Positions 13,432 to 23,447 of a stretch of 64,000 bases of DNA are shown here, in pieces (position 1 is the stretch's first letter; every line of letters begins with the position of its first letter). A program made the position numbers and the translations under genes. The notes under the pieces were generated by a model. It did no database searches, was not told the DNA's origin, and was given only the letters and a program-made list of their open reading frames with translations. Where the stretch lies: the NCBI GenBank assembly GCA_030765045.1, contig CM060972.1, forward strand, positions 52,982,471 to 53,046,470, read 5' to 3'. The stretch comes from Tenodera sinensis. Its lineage: Eukaryota > Arthropoda > Insecta > Mantodea > Mantidae.

Positions 13432-13833
13432 CGGCAGTGTACAGAAATCTATAGTTAATCTGCCATTTTATGTAGCTAAAAGATTAGTCAACTCTGAATT
13501 CAAAAAAATTATTGCAAAATATTACTATGAAAAATCAAAAAAATAAAAGATGGGAACTACCAAACATTCAAACAGTAATTCCCGAGTGTTCTCGAAAAAT
13601 GGCAGTTGCAACCTTCAGGTTGATTACAGGACATGATTGTCTGGCAAAACATTTAAACAGAATTGGGATACCTATATTCTTCACCACTCTGTCCTCTATG
13701 TGATCTGCAAGAGGAAATAGACTGAGACCACCTTCAAATATGCCCGTCTACTTCTAGTGCCCCATCCATTGGTGAAAAATATTGGAGAGCAATTGACTTC
13801 ATTGTCAGAAATCCAGCATTAGCTAACAACAAC
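13432..13833 (+). mobile_element. 5'-truncated LINE-J copy with target duplication
   Basis: Bounded by ATTTTGATAATGG at 13419-13431 and 13834-13846 (13 bp) and ending AGCTAACAACAAC. It aligns to 35515-35905 of the longer copy. Truncation at the 5' side plus a duplication of this size fits target-primed reverse transcription. The coding frame is broken in places, as in AATAGACTGAGACC. Confidence 0.88.
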
Positions 13834-13882
13834 ATTTTGATAATGGTTATATTATTTCCTTTAAAGGCTGCTTAAAGATTCA

Positions 13883-14760
13883 AGGATGGATCAAATATAA
13901 ACAAGACTTTTTGTTCTGAGTGCATAATTTTGAACAGAGCACGCTGTGATGCCAACATGTTTTGGGTGGTTATATCAGAAGTGGGGATGAGCATGAGTTA
14001 GCTACCACAGATCCATTTGTTAGTTCTGCTCACAATGTCCGAGCAACAGGTACATGCTTCAACTGCACAACACATCATCATCAAACTCCTTGCTCGTGAA
14101 GATGTGAAACTGGCAGAAATTTTTCGGAAACTGGCAGCATAGTTTGGTGAACAAACACTTTCAAGGGCTCATGTGTTTGATTGGCATAAGGTATTCAATG
14201 AAGGCCATGAACGGGTCAAAAACAAGAGTCATGATTGTTGTCCAAGCACAAGTATTATGAGGAAAACATTGAAGCCATTTATAATCTTATTCAAGAGGTG
14301 ATTGACGTTTGATGGCTGCAGAAATTTCCCACCGGACTGGAATAAGCTAATGGAACTATCAAGTCATCATTACAAACTGCTTGATGTGGCCAACCAATAA
14401 GAGGAGTCATTCTTCTCCATGACAACGCCCAACCCCAGTCTCCCAAGCTAACTTGCCATAAATTGGCAGAAATGAAATGAACACCATTTGACCACCCTCT
14501 CTACAGACCAGACTTATCACTTAGTGATTTTCAAGTCTTTGAGCCACTAAAGGAGGCACTGGGAGGCCAAAGATTTGAGGATGACGCTGGTGTGGAAGTC
14601 TTTGTGCACAACTGGCTCATGAGACAACTCTGCTCTGATTATGCTGAGGGCATCAAGAAGCTGCAGTAGACTACATAGAAAAGTGATGTGTACTTTGTAA
14701 ATGCTTTGCATTGAATAAAACGGTTTGGGAATAAAGTCTTGTTTATATTTGATCCACCCT
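13883..14760 (+). pseudogene. Decayed Tc1/mariner element
   Basis: Terminal repeats GGATCAAATATAAACAAGAC (left, 13889-13908) and its complement at the right end give ~28 bp with one mismatch. The inside reads like a mariner transposase in shifting frames: an N-terminal helix-turn-helix part (AREDVKLAEIFRKLAA), then after an internal deletion VILLHDNAQPQSP, DHPLYRPDLSLSDFQVF and PLKEALGGQRFEDDAGVE. Several stops make it inactive. Confidence 0.82.
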
Positions 14761-15316
14761 CATACAATGTGTAAGAGAACAAAATAGGAAAGCATTGTTC
14801 CAGCAAAGGAAAGATGGATGTTTAATAGCAGTTTCCATAATCAGCTTTGTAGCTTACATTTTTGGTTACTGATTTTTTCTTTCAGGAGTACAGCCTTCTT
14901 TGCAGCATTCAATTTATTTAGTATTAAGGTACAAAGAATTCTTATTTTAATCAGGAAACAAGATGTATCCTCTTGACTGGTTAATGGTTTTAGTATGAAT
15001 GTGATTTATGGAACTTAAATACTTTTGTGCACAATAGCATCATAAATTTTAATTTACACCTTTATTAAAATGCACCTTGAAAGTCATGTCCTGTTCCTGG
15101 GGTTTTCTCACAGTCTTGTTAACAATTTCCATTATAGGTTGGCAGTACTGATTTTTGGTGTAATGTCCACTTCAGTTTAGTGTAATGTTGGTCATATTGA
15201 ATTCTTGGGAACTGCTGTTAAGCTGTTTTCCCTATAGTGCATATTATAAAAATTATGTATTACTTGTGTAGAATTATAAATGCATGAAGTGTTGGAAATA
15301 TACTGGACTAACTTAC
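14761..15316. other. Intron, nothing recognised
   Basis: AT-rich intron between CCP6 and CCP7 exons with no clear repeat. Confidence 0.35.
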
Positions 15317-15487
15317 ATTTTGGCACACTTCCAGACCACCTTCCATTTTCTTGACAGGCAATGATTGGTTGACCTTCCATCATGTATTCTGGGTTGCAGT
15401 TGAACTGAATTACATCCCCAGCTTTGTATGGTCCATTGCCCTGAATGTAGCCATTTTCTGGAGTGTCAGGTGTGTCACACTGTACCT
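15317..15487 (-). CDS. hig: hig exon: CCP6
   Basis: 171 nt; acceptor TGGTTTTCAG, donor AAAT|GTAAGT; phase 1 at both ends. The module reads EVQCDTPDTPENG (Cys1), VIQFNCNPEYMM (Cys2), IIACQENGRWSG (Cys3 and Trp) and SVPK plus a split Cys4 codon. The last Cys is T at the exon end plus GT at the start of the next exon (10273). ENGYIQGNGPYKAGDVIQF is textbook CCP sequence. Confidence 0.86.
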
Positions 15488-16379
15488 CTGAAAACCACAG
15501 GAACTTTTTTATTTTACAAACATTACTGCTTTCAACCTTAATTCCCCAAAATATTTTAAAATTTGATTTTTCAATGGGAAACAATCAGTATTCATAAATT
15601 TACTGATAAAGGTATTTCTTTTCATCCATAAAAACAGATACACATGTCAATTCAAAATACAAAGAAAATTATAAGATACATAGATGATTACAAAAGCAGA
15701 AACAAAAGATTCAATGCAAATTTAAAATACAAAAGAAGAGAATACCAAGATATATAGAGTCTACATACAAATTTTGCTTCTATAAAATAATCATTTAAAA
15801 ATGTGCAATTAATATTGATAGGCAATCATAATGTAATTATTTTAATTAGAAAGTCTATGGCAAGGAGTATTTCCTAGAAAAATAAGATGTTAACAAATTG
15901 TACAAGATAAGTGAAGTTTCAAACACTAATATTTATTATAATTTGTGAATTTATATTGCTTCACTGTCAATAACTTCAGTTTTTTGTTTTATTTGCTAAG
16001 ATGTCATTGCTAATGACTTTATGATGATGTGATCGAAACCATTTTACACTAAGGACCTTATCATAGACATCACAGATCTTCTCTTGTTAAAGAATTGTAC
16101 ACATCTCATAACCTCCCATAACAAGGGTTATCACAAAAAATTGTTGGTATTGAAACTGTTTGAGTAAATAACAGTTTCTTTTTCTCATGTGCATATGAAA
16201 ATTTGTAATGCATTGTTTATTAATTAATATGGCTTTTATATATTAAAACTACTTTACATTAAATACAAAAACTGTATACACTCTCTGTCATTACTGTCAG
16301 CCAGGGGAGTCCAGTTGGGTGTTGGAGATATGAAACATGTTTGGCAAATAAGTACCATTTTGGAAAAATAAAACACTAA
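15488..16379. other. Intron with an inverted-repeat family fragment
   Basis: Mostly AT-rich unique-looking DNA. 15904-16000 carries AAGATAAGTGAAGTTTC and ATTGCTTCACTGTCAATAAC, blocks also found at 12328-12400 and 35912-35985, so it is a fragment of the same MITE family. Confidence 0.5.
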
Positions 16380-16990
16380 ACAATTGTTTTCAAGGCAATT
16401 TTATTTTTACATGAAAGAGCATACCTTATACTATTTTTCTACATAATTTCCGCCAATGTTCAAACATTGTTGTAGCAGGTGATCAGCTTTTCTATACCTT
16501 CTTTATAGAAACTTCCTGCCAGTGGTGATAGCCACGATTTCACAGCATTTTTCACCTCATCATAAGGACACAGTGTCAATTTGTGAAATTTGCGAAAATT
16601 CGTCTGAGAGTGTTGTCATTATGAAATATTTGTTGTCATAGATTTTTTCTTCTACTTTCCTTACCAAATCATTGATGGCAGCAGAAGGCCGACCACTCCA
16701 AGCCTCATCGTGGATATTTGTTTGACCTTCATAAAACATTCTATGCCAATCATCACGTCTTCACCATAAATATCTTTAACTTGGTGATACATTTTGCTGG
16801 TTTTACATTCCTTGGATTCAAAAATTGAATAACAGCATGAATCTCACAGTCAGTGGGATGAGTAATTGTCTTAAACATTTTAAATGTGCACAGCAAACAG
16901 AAAACACAACGTAGAGCAACCAAAATGGAATCAGTTGAGATTGGTGAACAAGGAAGACTAGTGCACATGTACAAAATGCCAACTGCAGTG
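16380..16990 (-). pseudogene. Decayed mariner transposase copy
   Basis: Minus-strand pieces in order: MFKTITHPTDCEIHAVIQFLN and RNVKPA (N-terminus), then FYEGQTNIHDEAWSGRPS and LVRKVEEKIYDNKY, then after a deletion FYKEGIEKLITCYNN (C-terminus). These are the typical segments of an insect mariner-family transposase; stops and the missing catalytic core make it non-functional. Confidence 0.8.
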
Positions 16991-17089
16991 CTGCAGTGAC
17001 ACTAGAATGAAACAATACTTACTTTCCAAACATACCTAGTATTTCACATGAACTTGTCAAAGATTAAGGTTTGTATAGGGCTAACTTAA

Positions 17090-17165
17090 AAGCTCCAGAT
17101 TCAGGAATTGAACCCTCAGCACATGAGCTGTGAATGAAACCACAGAGCTACCCTGGCATTTGGTA
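17090..17165 (-). repeat. tRNA-like SINE fragment
   Basis: The minus strand reads GGGTAGCTCTGTGGTTTCAT and GAGGGTTCAATTCCTG, resembling A and B boxes; no flanking duplication was found. Confidence 0.4.
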
Positions 17166-17570
17166 GTCCTGAAATGTATTATTCTCTATCCTATGACAAA
17201 AATCTCATATTATATTTCTTCTTGCCAGTAGACTGGTTCTCTAGAACTAAGTTTGTCATCAATATTGGTTTTCCCTTTAGTAGTGTTTAACATCCATGCT
17301 TCTTATTGCACCACAGGTGATGACACAGGTGATACATGATATGAAGTACAATTGGGGAAGAAAATCTGAAAAGAAAACATTTCAGACCTAAGTTTAAGGT
17401 ACCTACTTGGCATTTGCCAGTTTTGAGGACTGAAAAAAACCTGGAAAAAACACATCAGACAAGGAGGATGGTCCTGGCAGGATTTGAACTGCAGGCCTTC
17501 CAGTCATGAGTTGTGACATCAATGATGGTGGTGACAAACAATATCTAGTTAAGATAGTCATGAGCGAGAA

Positions 17571-17825
17571 TGGTTGCGCCATAGCCAAGTGGTTAGACCA
17601 TTCGCTTCTCAACAAAGTGGCCAGGGTTCGATTCCAGGCAACCGCATGTGGGATTTGTGGTGGATGAAGCGGCACTGGGACAGGTTTCCTCCGAGTTCTA
17701 TGGTTTCCCGCGCCATCTCATTCCACCAGTACTCCATCTTCATTCCATGTATCATCAGTGTCACCACCTGCGGTGCCATATGTAGTAAAAAAAGGCATTA
17801 AACACTACAAAAAAAAAAAAAAAAA
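17571..17825 (+). mobile_element. SINE-C with poly(A) tail
   Basis: tRNA-like head: GCCATAGCCAAGTGGTTAGA (A box) and CCAGGGTTCGATTCCAGGC (B box), then a body including GACAGGTTTCCTCCGAGTTC, and a 17-nt A run at 17809-17825. It is related to 59181-59480. It ends 24 bp from the donor of the CCP5 exon, antisense to hig. Confidence 0.82.
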
Positions 17826-17848
17826 TAGAGCAGTCTAAAACTGTTTAC

Positions 17849-18028
17849 CTTGACAAGTTGGAAGGGGTGATGCCCAATCACCTGTGTGCTGACAAAGGGC
17901 TTCATGTGGTCCACGCAATCCATAGCCTTGTGCACAGCTGAAAACAGCACGGCCTCCCACTTCCCGGCTGAGTATGGACACCCTTAAATGGGGATCTGTT
18001 AAGTTTACAAGGTCTGCACACTCAATAC
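17849..18028 (-). CDS. hig: hig exon: CCP5
   Basis: 180 nt; acceptor ATTTGCAG, donor CAAG|GTAAAC; phase 1 at both ends. The module reads IECADLVNLTD (Cys1 and an NLT sequon), AVFSCAQGYGL (Cys2), EALCQHTGDWAS (Cys3 and conserved Trp) and LPTCQ (Cys4). A poly(A)-tailed SINE ends 24 nt into the downstream intron, placing a 17-nt T run on the transcribed strand close to this donor. The 5' neighbour intron holds the nested transposon stack, whose outermost terminal repeat begins about 100 bp from this exon. Confidence 0.84.
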
Positions 18029-18125
18029 CTGCAAATATTCCATTGTGCATATAAATGACGTACAGAATTTTTATATATCATTGAATGCTTACCTTACTTC
18101 TACATCAGCATGGTAAATTGACACA

Positions 18126-18213
18126 TACAAAGTGCAGTCCAAAAGTAATGCATGAAAATTCTCAATATTCTTCATTCATACAAAATCATCCATAACAAGC
18201 ATGTCATTTTTAC
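18126..18213. mobile_element. Tc1/mariner element, left end (outer layer of nest)
   Basis: A 28-bp terminal inverted repeat at 18126-18153 (core GTGCAGTCCAAAAGTAATGC) matches the reverse complement of 27778-27805 with one mismatch, with TA at both outer ends. The remainder of this mariner resumes near 26985. Everything between, 18214-26984, is a later insertion of repeat X plus the gypsy element. Confidence 0.75.
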
Positions 18214-18333
18214 TTTCTCTACTGGTAAGTAGGGGAAGTATTGTATTCCACCCAAAAATTCAATGTCGAGATTTCACCGGAAATATATGTTTTGAGGCCC
18301 CCTGAATCCAAAAGAAGCATTTTTAGAAAAAGG

Positions 18334-18364
<31 letters not shown>

Positions 18365-18423
18365 CTGTGTGTCTGTCAGTCTGTGGACAGCATAACTCAA
18401 AAACAAAAAGTCAGTTAAAAGCC
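18214..18423. repeat. Repeat X copy 1, left part
   Basis: The sequence starts ACTTTCTCTACT and carries ATGTTTTGAGG and a (GT)n tract, like the copies at 31088, 37987 and 63670. It is cut at 18423 by the gypsy insertion; AGCC is duplicated and the repeat continues at 26324. Confidence 0.75.
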
Positions 18424-19203
18424 TGAAGATGAAATGGTCGTTCTTCGCTTCCTGATGTCTCGTTGATACTTAAATGTCGTTGGTGACGTGGTGTTGCCCT
18501 TTGATGTAGCTCGCTCCGGCTAGTTCTGCAAGAGATCTCTTTATCTCGGGTTTGCGTAAGTGTAATGGACAACCCAAGAACAACTTTATATATTGTTTAT
18601 TTATATTAAATATTTTCGGGAGCTATGCCGAAAATATTTGTATATGTAGAGGAATCACACCCACATCCGCGCAGCACGACCTGCCGTACTGGTCTCTGGT
18701 TGAGTAGTTACCAGACGCTTCTCTCTTACCCACGCTAAGAAAACCGTTCTCTTCCATTTGAATGTCATGACGTCATCCAAGAAAGCCTCGTATCCAAAAT
18801 GCTATTTCCTTTTCCCGCAATTTAGAAATGTCCCTTTCTATTATAACATGTTCTTTTATGAATTTCAAATATATAATTACCTTTTTAGGATTAAACGATG
18901 TTTACTTTATATTTTATTAGATATATCGCGCGACTTTTAAGGTTTGTAGAACTGACTTTCGAACGTGTATTTAAACTATGTGGTATGACGTCATGACTCG
19001 TTAATTTCAAACCAATAATGTGTTTATCCTACAACTTTAACGACTATTATTTACTCATATCTTGCTCACCTTACAACACTTTCTGCTCTATTATCTATTT
19101 ATGTTATTACTTAACACTTATCGCAAATCTCACATCCGGCAATTAAATTAAAACGTGTCTTTTTCAAAAGCCCATTCGATCGGAAATCTAAATTTCGGTA
19201 TCA
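18424..19203 (-). repeat. gypsy element 3' LTR with odd U5 tip
   Basis: 780 bp. From 18477 to 19203 it is almost identical to the 5' LTR, but 18424-18476 differs strongly while keeping TGAAG at the terminus and nearly the same length. CRE-like TGACGTCA lies at 18768-18775 and 18986-18993; a minus-strand AATAAA lies at 18596-18601. Because the element is sense to hig, this signal could end hig transcripts early (inference). Confidence 0.92.
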
Positions 19204-19217
19204 AATGCCCCCATTTA
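19204..19217 (-). promoter_or_regulatory. Putative polypurine tract
   Basis: On the minus strand AAATGGGGGCATT abuts the 3' LTR start TGATACC. A G-run of five beside the LTR is the expected plus-strand priming site. Confidence 0.55.
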
Positions 19218-19976
19218 TGTTATTTTATTATTTTATAATAAAATAATGTAAATGTCTTGCCCGAAAGAAAAATTAAAAATTACTCCTGTATTTTGAATAA
19301 TCGGCAACACTCCCATTATATACAATTTTCAATTACACTGTTTTGAAATTGGTGATTAACATATTTTCTCATTAATCTTTTTAACATGACAAACAATTGT
19401 ACACTTGACTAAACATTAATCCTTAAATACTAATTACAATATGTTATGGTTTCTTCTGTGAAGCTTTTATATAAAGGTTAAATTTCAAGAGTCTTTCTTT
19501 ATACTTCCTTCTTTTAGTTCATGTTTGCTCACTTCGCTCTCACTATCACTTGCACTGTGATTTTTCACTTTTGTTATTGTAACACATATCTGTACTATAT
19601 CCTTTAAGCACTAAAATGTACATATATTTATATAAATCCATTACACTCTTTGGACAAGTTCTTTCTTTGTCTTTCTGTGATAACTATCTATACATCTAAA
19701 TATTTTAACAAATGTTTACAAAGTAAATATTCTGTTTTCTCTCTATGCGGAGATGAACATTTTAACAATCTTTCTGAAGCTGTTATTGTGAGCTCTGTAC
19801 AATATATTCTTAAGCTCTTTGTAGTAGATAGCAATTCACATTCTGCATTTTTCATGAATATGTAAGTACCTGACCAATATATGGTTTTCAAGTAAGCTAA
19901 CATTTAAATTTTATCTCAAAGCTGATTGGGCGCCAATAGACAAATGACACTTCCAATTTTTTTCTTTTACATTAAA
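19218..19976 (-). other. Element 3' region without env
   Basis: About 760 bp between the pol stop and the polypurine tract. It is AT-rich with only short shadow frames on either strand; no membrane-anchored or envelope-like protein is visible, so I treat it as 3' untranslated element sequence. Confidence 0.6.
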
Positions 19977-22900
19977 TCAAGGTTCCAAGGCACCACACGG
20001 TTTCTTGTATGGTCGAAGGAGTTGTTTATGCCATCTTCCCAGACATTTTTCATTTTTAACATCTTTTAATTCATAGGTATGATAACCAAATTTTGATATA
20101 ATTTCTGCAGGACCTTTATATAACAATTCCATCCTTTTGTTCCTACCTCGCAATGCACTTGATAACTTATGGTCTTTAACTAGTACCCAATCGCCTATCT
20201 TAGGTTCCCATTTATGTTTTCTACTCTTTTTCTTTAATTTTCGCTTCTCTGCCTTTTTCTTGATTCGTTCAAAAGCAATTTTCACTCTTTCTTCCTCACT
20301 TAACTGAATGTCATTAATTTTCAGTGTTTTTGGTACCCCGATCAATATTGGTTCTGGTTCAATTCCTAACATTAATTTTATTGGTGCAAACCCAGTAGTT
20401 ACATTAATGGTGTGATTGATAATCTTTTCTATCAATGGACAATATTTCACCCAATCCTTGTGATTATGATGTGTAAGTACACGTAAATAAATTCCTATAT
20501 CTCGGAGGACACGTTCTGTTGGATTCCCTGATGGAAAGTATGAGGAACAATGATATAACTTTATCTCATGATTTTCTAGGGTTTCTTTAAAGATTTTGCT
20601 CCGATGAACTGTAGCATTATCTGTTAAGATTGCCTGAATCTTGCCATATTTAGGCACATAATCTTTTATTATCTTTCCTACACATGTTTTGCTGCTGATA
20701 TTCCTAACAGGATAAATTTTAATAAATTTACTAAAAACATCATGAAGAACAAACATATATCTACATCCAAATTGTCCTACTGGTAGTTCCCCATGTGCAT
20801 CAGCAGTAACTAGTACATTTTTCCCTTCTCTTATGATTGTCTGAGGTTCTATATCAAATTTGATATTAAATGGTTTGGCCCTTTGACATAAATCACAGCT
20901 TGAACATATTTTTCTCACTTTCTTTGCCAAATGTTTTATATAAAAATGGTCACTAATTACCATGATTAGCTTTTCACTACCTGTATGAGCTAGTGTTTTG
21001 TGATAAGCAAGTATAAGTTTCTCTTGTAAAGCTTTAGGTATCATTACTTTCCATTTAGGTTCAATTCTTCCATGAAATTTATAGATTTTTCCCTCATAAA
21101 TACCTATATTATCTTTTAGATTTTCTGTGATTGGTTGTGCCTTTTCTCTCAATTTCTTAAGTTCATCGTCCTCTGTCTGTAATTGTTCCAAATTTCGAAA
21201 TTCTTTAGCTAATTGAGTCCCTTCTAAGGTTTTCAAATATAGTATGGTTACATCATGTTTGTTGTCACTAATTGTATCTGGTATTGTATAATTGGTTTTC
21301 ATCCTTGATAACAAATCACTAAAAATATTTTGACTTCCTGCTATGTGTTTGATTTCTATGTTATGGGATGTGATCTCATGTATATATCTAGAAATACGTG
21401 TGCTTGTGAGTTTGCAAGAGTTCATAAATGCCAAACTAACATGATCTGTGTAAACTATTACTGGGTTGTTATATACATATTGCTTAAATTTTACAAGTGC
21501 AAAGTAAATAGCTGCTATTTCTTTTTCTGTAGTGCAAGCCTGTGATTCAGTCCTTGAAAGCCCCCTTGAAGCTACAGCAATGAGGTGATCTTTTCCTTCC
21601 TCATCTTTTTGTAATATGACACTACCATAACCAAGTCCTGAAGCATCTGTATAAATTATGTAGGGGAGATCTTCCCTAGGTTTTTCCAATAAAATTGACG
21701 CTGCAAACAACGTTTTTACCTTTTCGAAAGATTCTTGTTCTACTGATGACCATTGCCATTTTACATCTTTTCTCAAAAGTTGTCTTAATGGGGCTACTAC
21801 GGTTGCATATTCCAGGATAAATCTTGACTGATAATTTAGAATACCAAGAAATCTTCTCAATTGTTTTATATTTTTAGGAGCTGGTATTTTATTTATGCTT
21901 TCAATTCTGTCGGGATTAGGCCTGATTCCCCCATTTGAAATAACATAACCTAAAAATTCTGTCTGTTTCACAAAGAATGCAGTTTTACTTGGCTTTATTG
22001 TCATGTTTGCTTTCTTTAACTGACTAAGCACATAATTGATATGATTTAAATGATCCTCTATATTTTCTGAAAAAATTACAAAATCATCCACATACTGAGC
22101 TACAAATTTCTTTATGGTTTCTCCAAAAATTTCATACAAAGCTCTTAATAGTGCACTACCACTGGTATTCATACCAAAGGCGCAAACTCGAAACTGATAT
22201 AATATTCCTGAATGTAAAAACGCTGTATATTTTCTTAAATCTTCTCTAAGTGGGATCTGCCAAAAAGATGCTGTAAGATCTAGAGTAGAAAAAATTTTGC
22301 CCTTCTGCAATTTGTTCAATATTACCTCTACACTTTCTGGTCTAAATCTATCAGGTTTACAATGTTGATTTAGTTTTCTCGCGTCTAATGTCACCCTAAT
22401 CTTTCCATTGGCCTTATTTACAATACATAGGGGATTCACAAATTCTGAATTCGAAATTTCAATAACCTCATCTTCTAACATTGACTTTATAACTGCATCT
22501 ACCTCTTCTCTTATTGTACTAGGGATAGCTCTCGCTTTATGTGTAAAAGGTTTGATGGGTATCATCTCAAACGAATGAGTATAAATATTACATTTACCAG
22601 GTTTCTCAGAGAATACTTCTTTATTTCGGATTAATATTTCAAACAGTTTATCCCTCTGTTGTTCATTTAGTTGATCAGCCTGAGTTACCTTTTCCCTCAA
22701 CAATTCTTCTAAGTCTTCACTACTCTCCCTATCATAGTACCTAGTTGCATCAGAAACCCTCAAATTGTCTATGAAATCATTTTTATCCCATTCTACATTT
22801 TCTTTATTATCGACACTGTACTCTTTGACATTTACTTCAGTTAATTCCATAGCTCCTACTTTAACATATTCTACAAAGAATGTATCCCCTTGGATTTCTT

Positions 22901-23447
22901 CTTCCTCTTTTTCTCGTACAATAGTTTCTGAACTACTATCTTCCACAAAAGGCACTATAATGGTCTCATCTTCAACTTTCATTTCTACAATCATGTTTTT
23001 AAAATTCACCACAGCTTCCCAGGCATAAAGACAATCACAACCTATTATAATATCTGTCACAAGTCTTCCTACAATCAGAAATAAAATTCCTAGTATTCTC
23101 CCATTTATTTCAATATTTATCATTGCTTGAAATTTTACTCTCTCTTTTCGTTTTCCCACAGCTAGCGAGCAATATATCCCATTAACTGGTAAAGACATTA
23201 CTTTAAAACCACTACTTTGTAAATTATCATAAAAATTTTGTGAGCATACTGTGCTATTTGATCCCGTATCTATAATTGCATTGTATTGTTTTCCATTTAC
23301 TCCAATTTTGATTTTAGGTGGATCTACTTTTTCGTTTTCGTCGTTTCTATTTTTCCATTCTCTTTTCTTTTGTATCATCATTTGCCTTCCAGGACTATTT
23401 ATTTCCGAGTACTTATCACAATCATTACTAGGATACCCAGTTCTCAC
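19977..23447 (-). CDS. pol: gypsy pol polyprotein (PR-RT-RH-IN)
   Basis: 1156 codons from a GTG at the overlap with gag; it lies in the -1 frame relative to gag, so frameshifting is the likely route of expression. Visible motifs: aspartic protease DTGS at 60-63; RT LD at 389-390 and YVDD at 452-455; RNase H D601 (TDAS), E641 and D668 (TDH); integrase zinc site H816, H821, C851, C854; catalytic D883, D943, E978 with a DD35E spacing; and a GPY/F-like stretch near 1110-1127. PR-RT-RH-IN order defines Ty3/gypsy. All catalytic residues are present and no stop interrupts, so it may be functional. Confidence 0.93.
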   Translation of the reverse strand: MRTGYPSNDCDKYSEINSPGRQMMIQKKREWKNRNDENEKVDPPKIKIGVNGKQYNAIIDTGSNSTVCSQNFYDNLQSSGFKVMSLPVNGIYCSLAVGKRKERVKFQAMINIEINGRILGILFLIVGRLVTDIIIGCDCLYAWEAVVNFKNMIVEMKVEDETIIVPFVEDSSSETIVREKEEEEIQGDTFFVEYVKVGAMELTEVNVKEYSVDNKENVEWDKNDFIDNLRVSDATRYYDRESSEDLEELLREKVTQADQLNEQQRDKLFEILIRNKEVFSEKPGKCNIYTHSFEMIPIKPFTHKARAIPSTIREEVDAVIKSMLEDEVIEISNSEFVNPLCIVNKANGKIRVTLDARKLNQHCKPDRFRPESVEVILNKLQKGKIFSTLDLTASFWQIPLREDLRKYTAFLHSGILYQFRVCAFGMNTSGSALLRALYEIFGETIKKFVAQYVDDFVIFSENIEDHLNHINYVLSQLKKANMTIKPSKTAFFVKQTEFLGYVISNGGIRPNPDRIESINKIPAPKNIKQLRRFLGILNYQSRFILEYATVVAPLRQLLRKDVKWQWSSVEQESFEKVKTLFAASILLEKPREDLPYIIYTDASGLGYGSVILQKDEEGKDHLIAVASRGLSRTESQACTTEKEIAAIYFALVKFKQYVYNNPVIVYTDHVSLAFMNSCKLTSTRISRYIHEITSHNIEIKHIAGSQNIFSDLLSRMKTNYTIPDTISDNKHDVTILYLKTLEGTQLAKEFRNLEQLQTEDDELKKLREKAQPITENLKDNIGIYEGKIYKFHGRIEPKWKVMIPKALQEKLILAYHKTLAHTGSEKLIMVISDHFYIKHLAKKVRKICSSCDLCQRAKPFNIKFDIEPQTIIREGKNVLVTADAHGELPVGQFGCRYMFVLHDVFSKFIKIYPVRNISSKTCVGKIIKDYVPKYGKIQAILTDNATVHRSKIFKETLENHEIKLYHCSSYFPSGNPTERVLRDIGIYLRVLTHHNHKDWVKYCPLIEKIINHTINVTTGFAPIKLMLGIEPEPILIGVPKTLKINDIQLSEEERVKIAFERIKKKAEKRKLKKKSRKHKWEPKIGDWVLVKDHKLSSALRGRNKRMELLYKGPAEIISKFGYHTYELKDVKNEKCLGRWHKQLLRPYKKPCGALEP

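Noticed and set aside
18241..18426. Small protein with VCVCVCV run
   Set aside because: It is the translated GT microsatellite of repeat X, interrupted by the gypsy insertion.
22765..23028. Plus-strand Ser/Thr-rich frame
   Set aside because: Shadow of the pol frame on the opposite strand.
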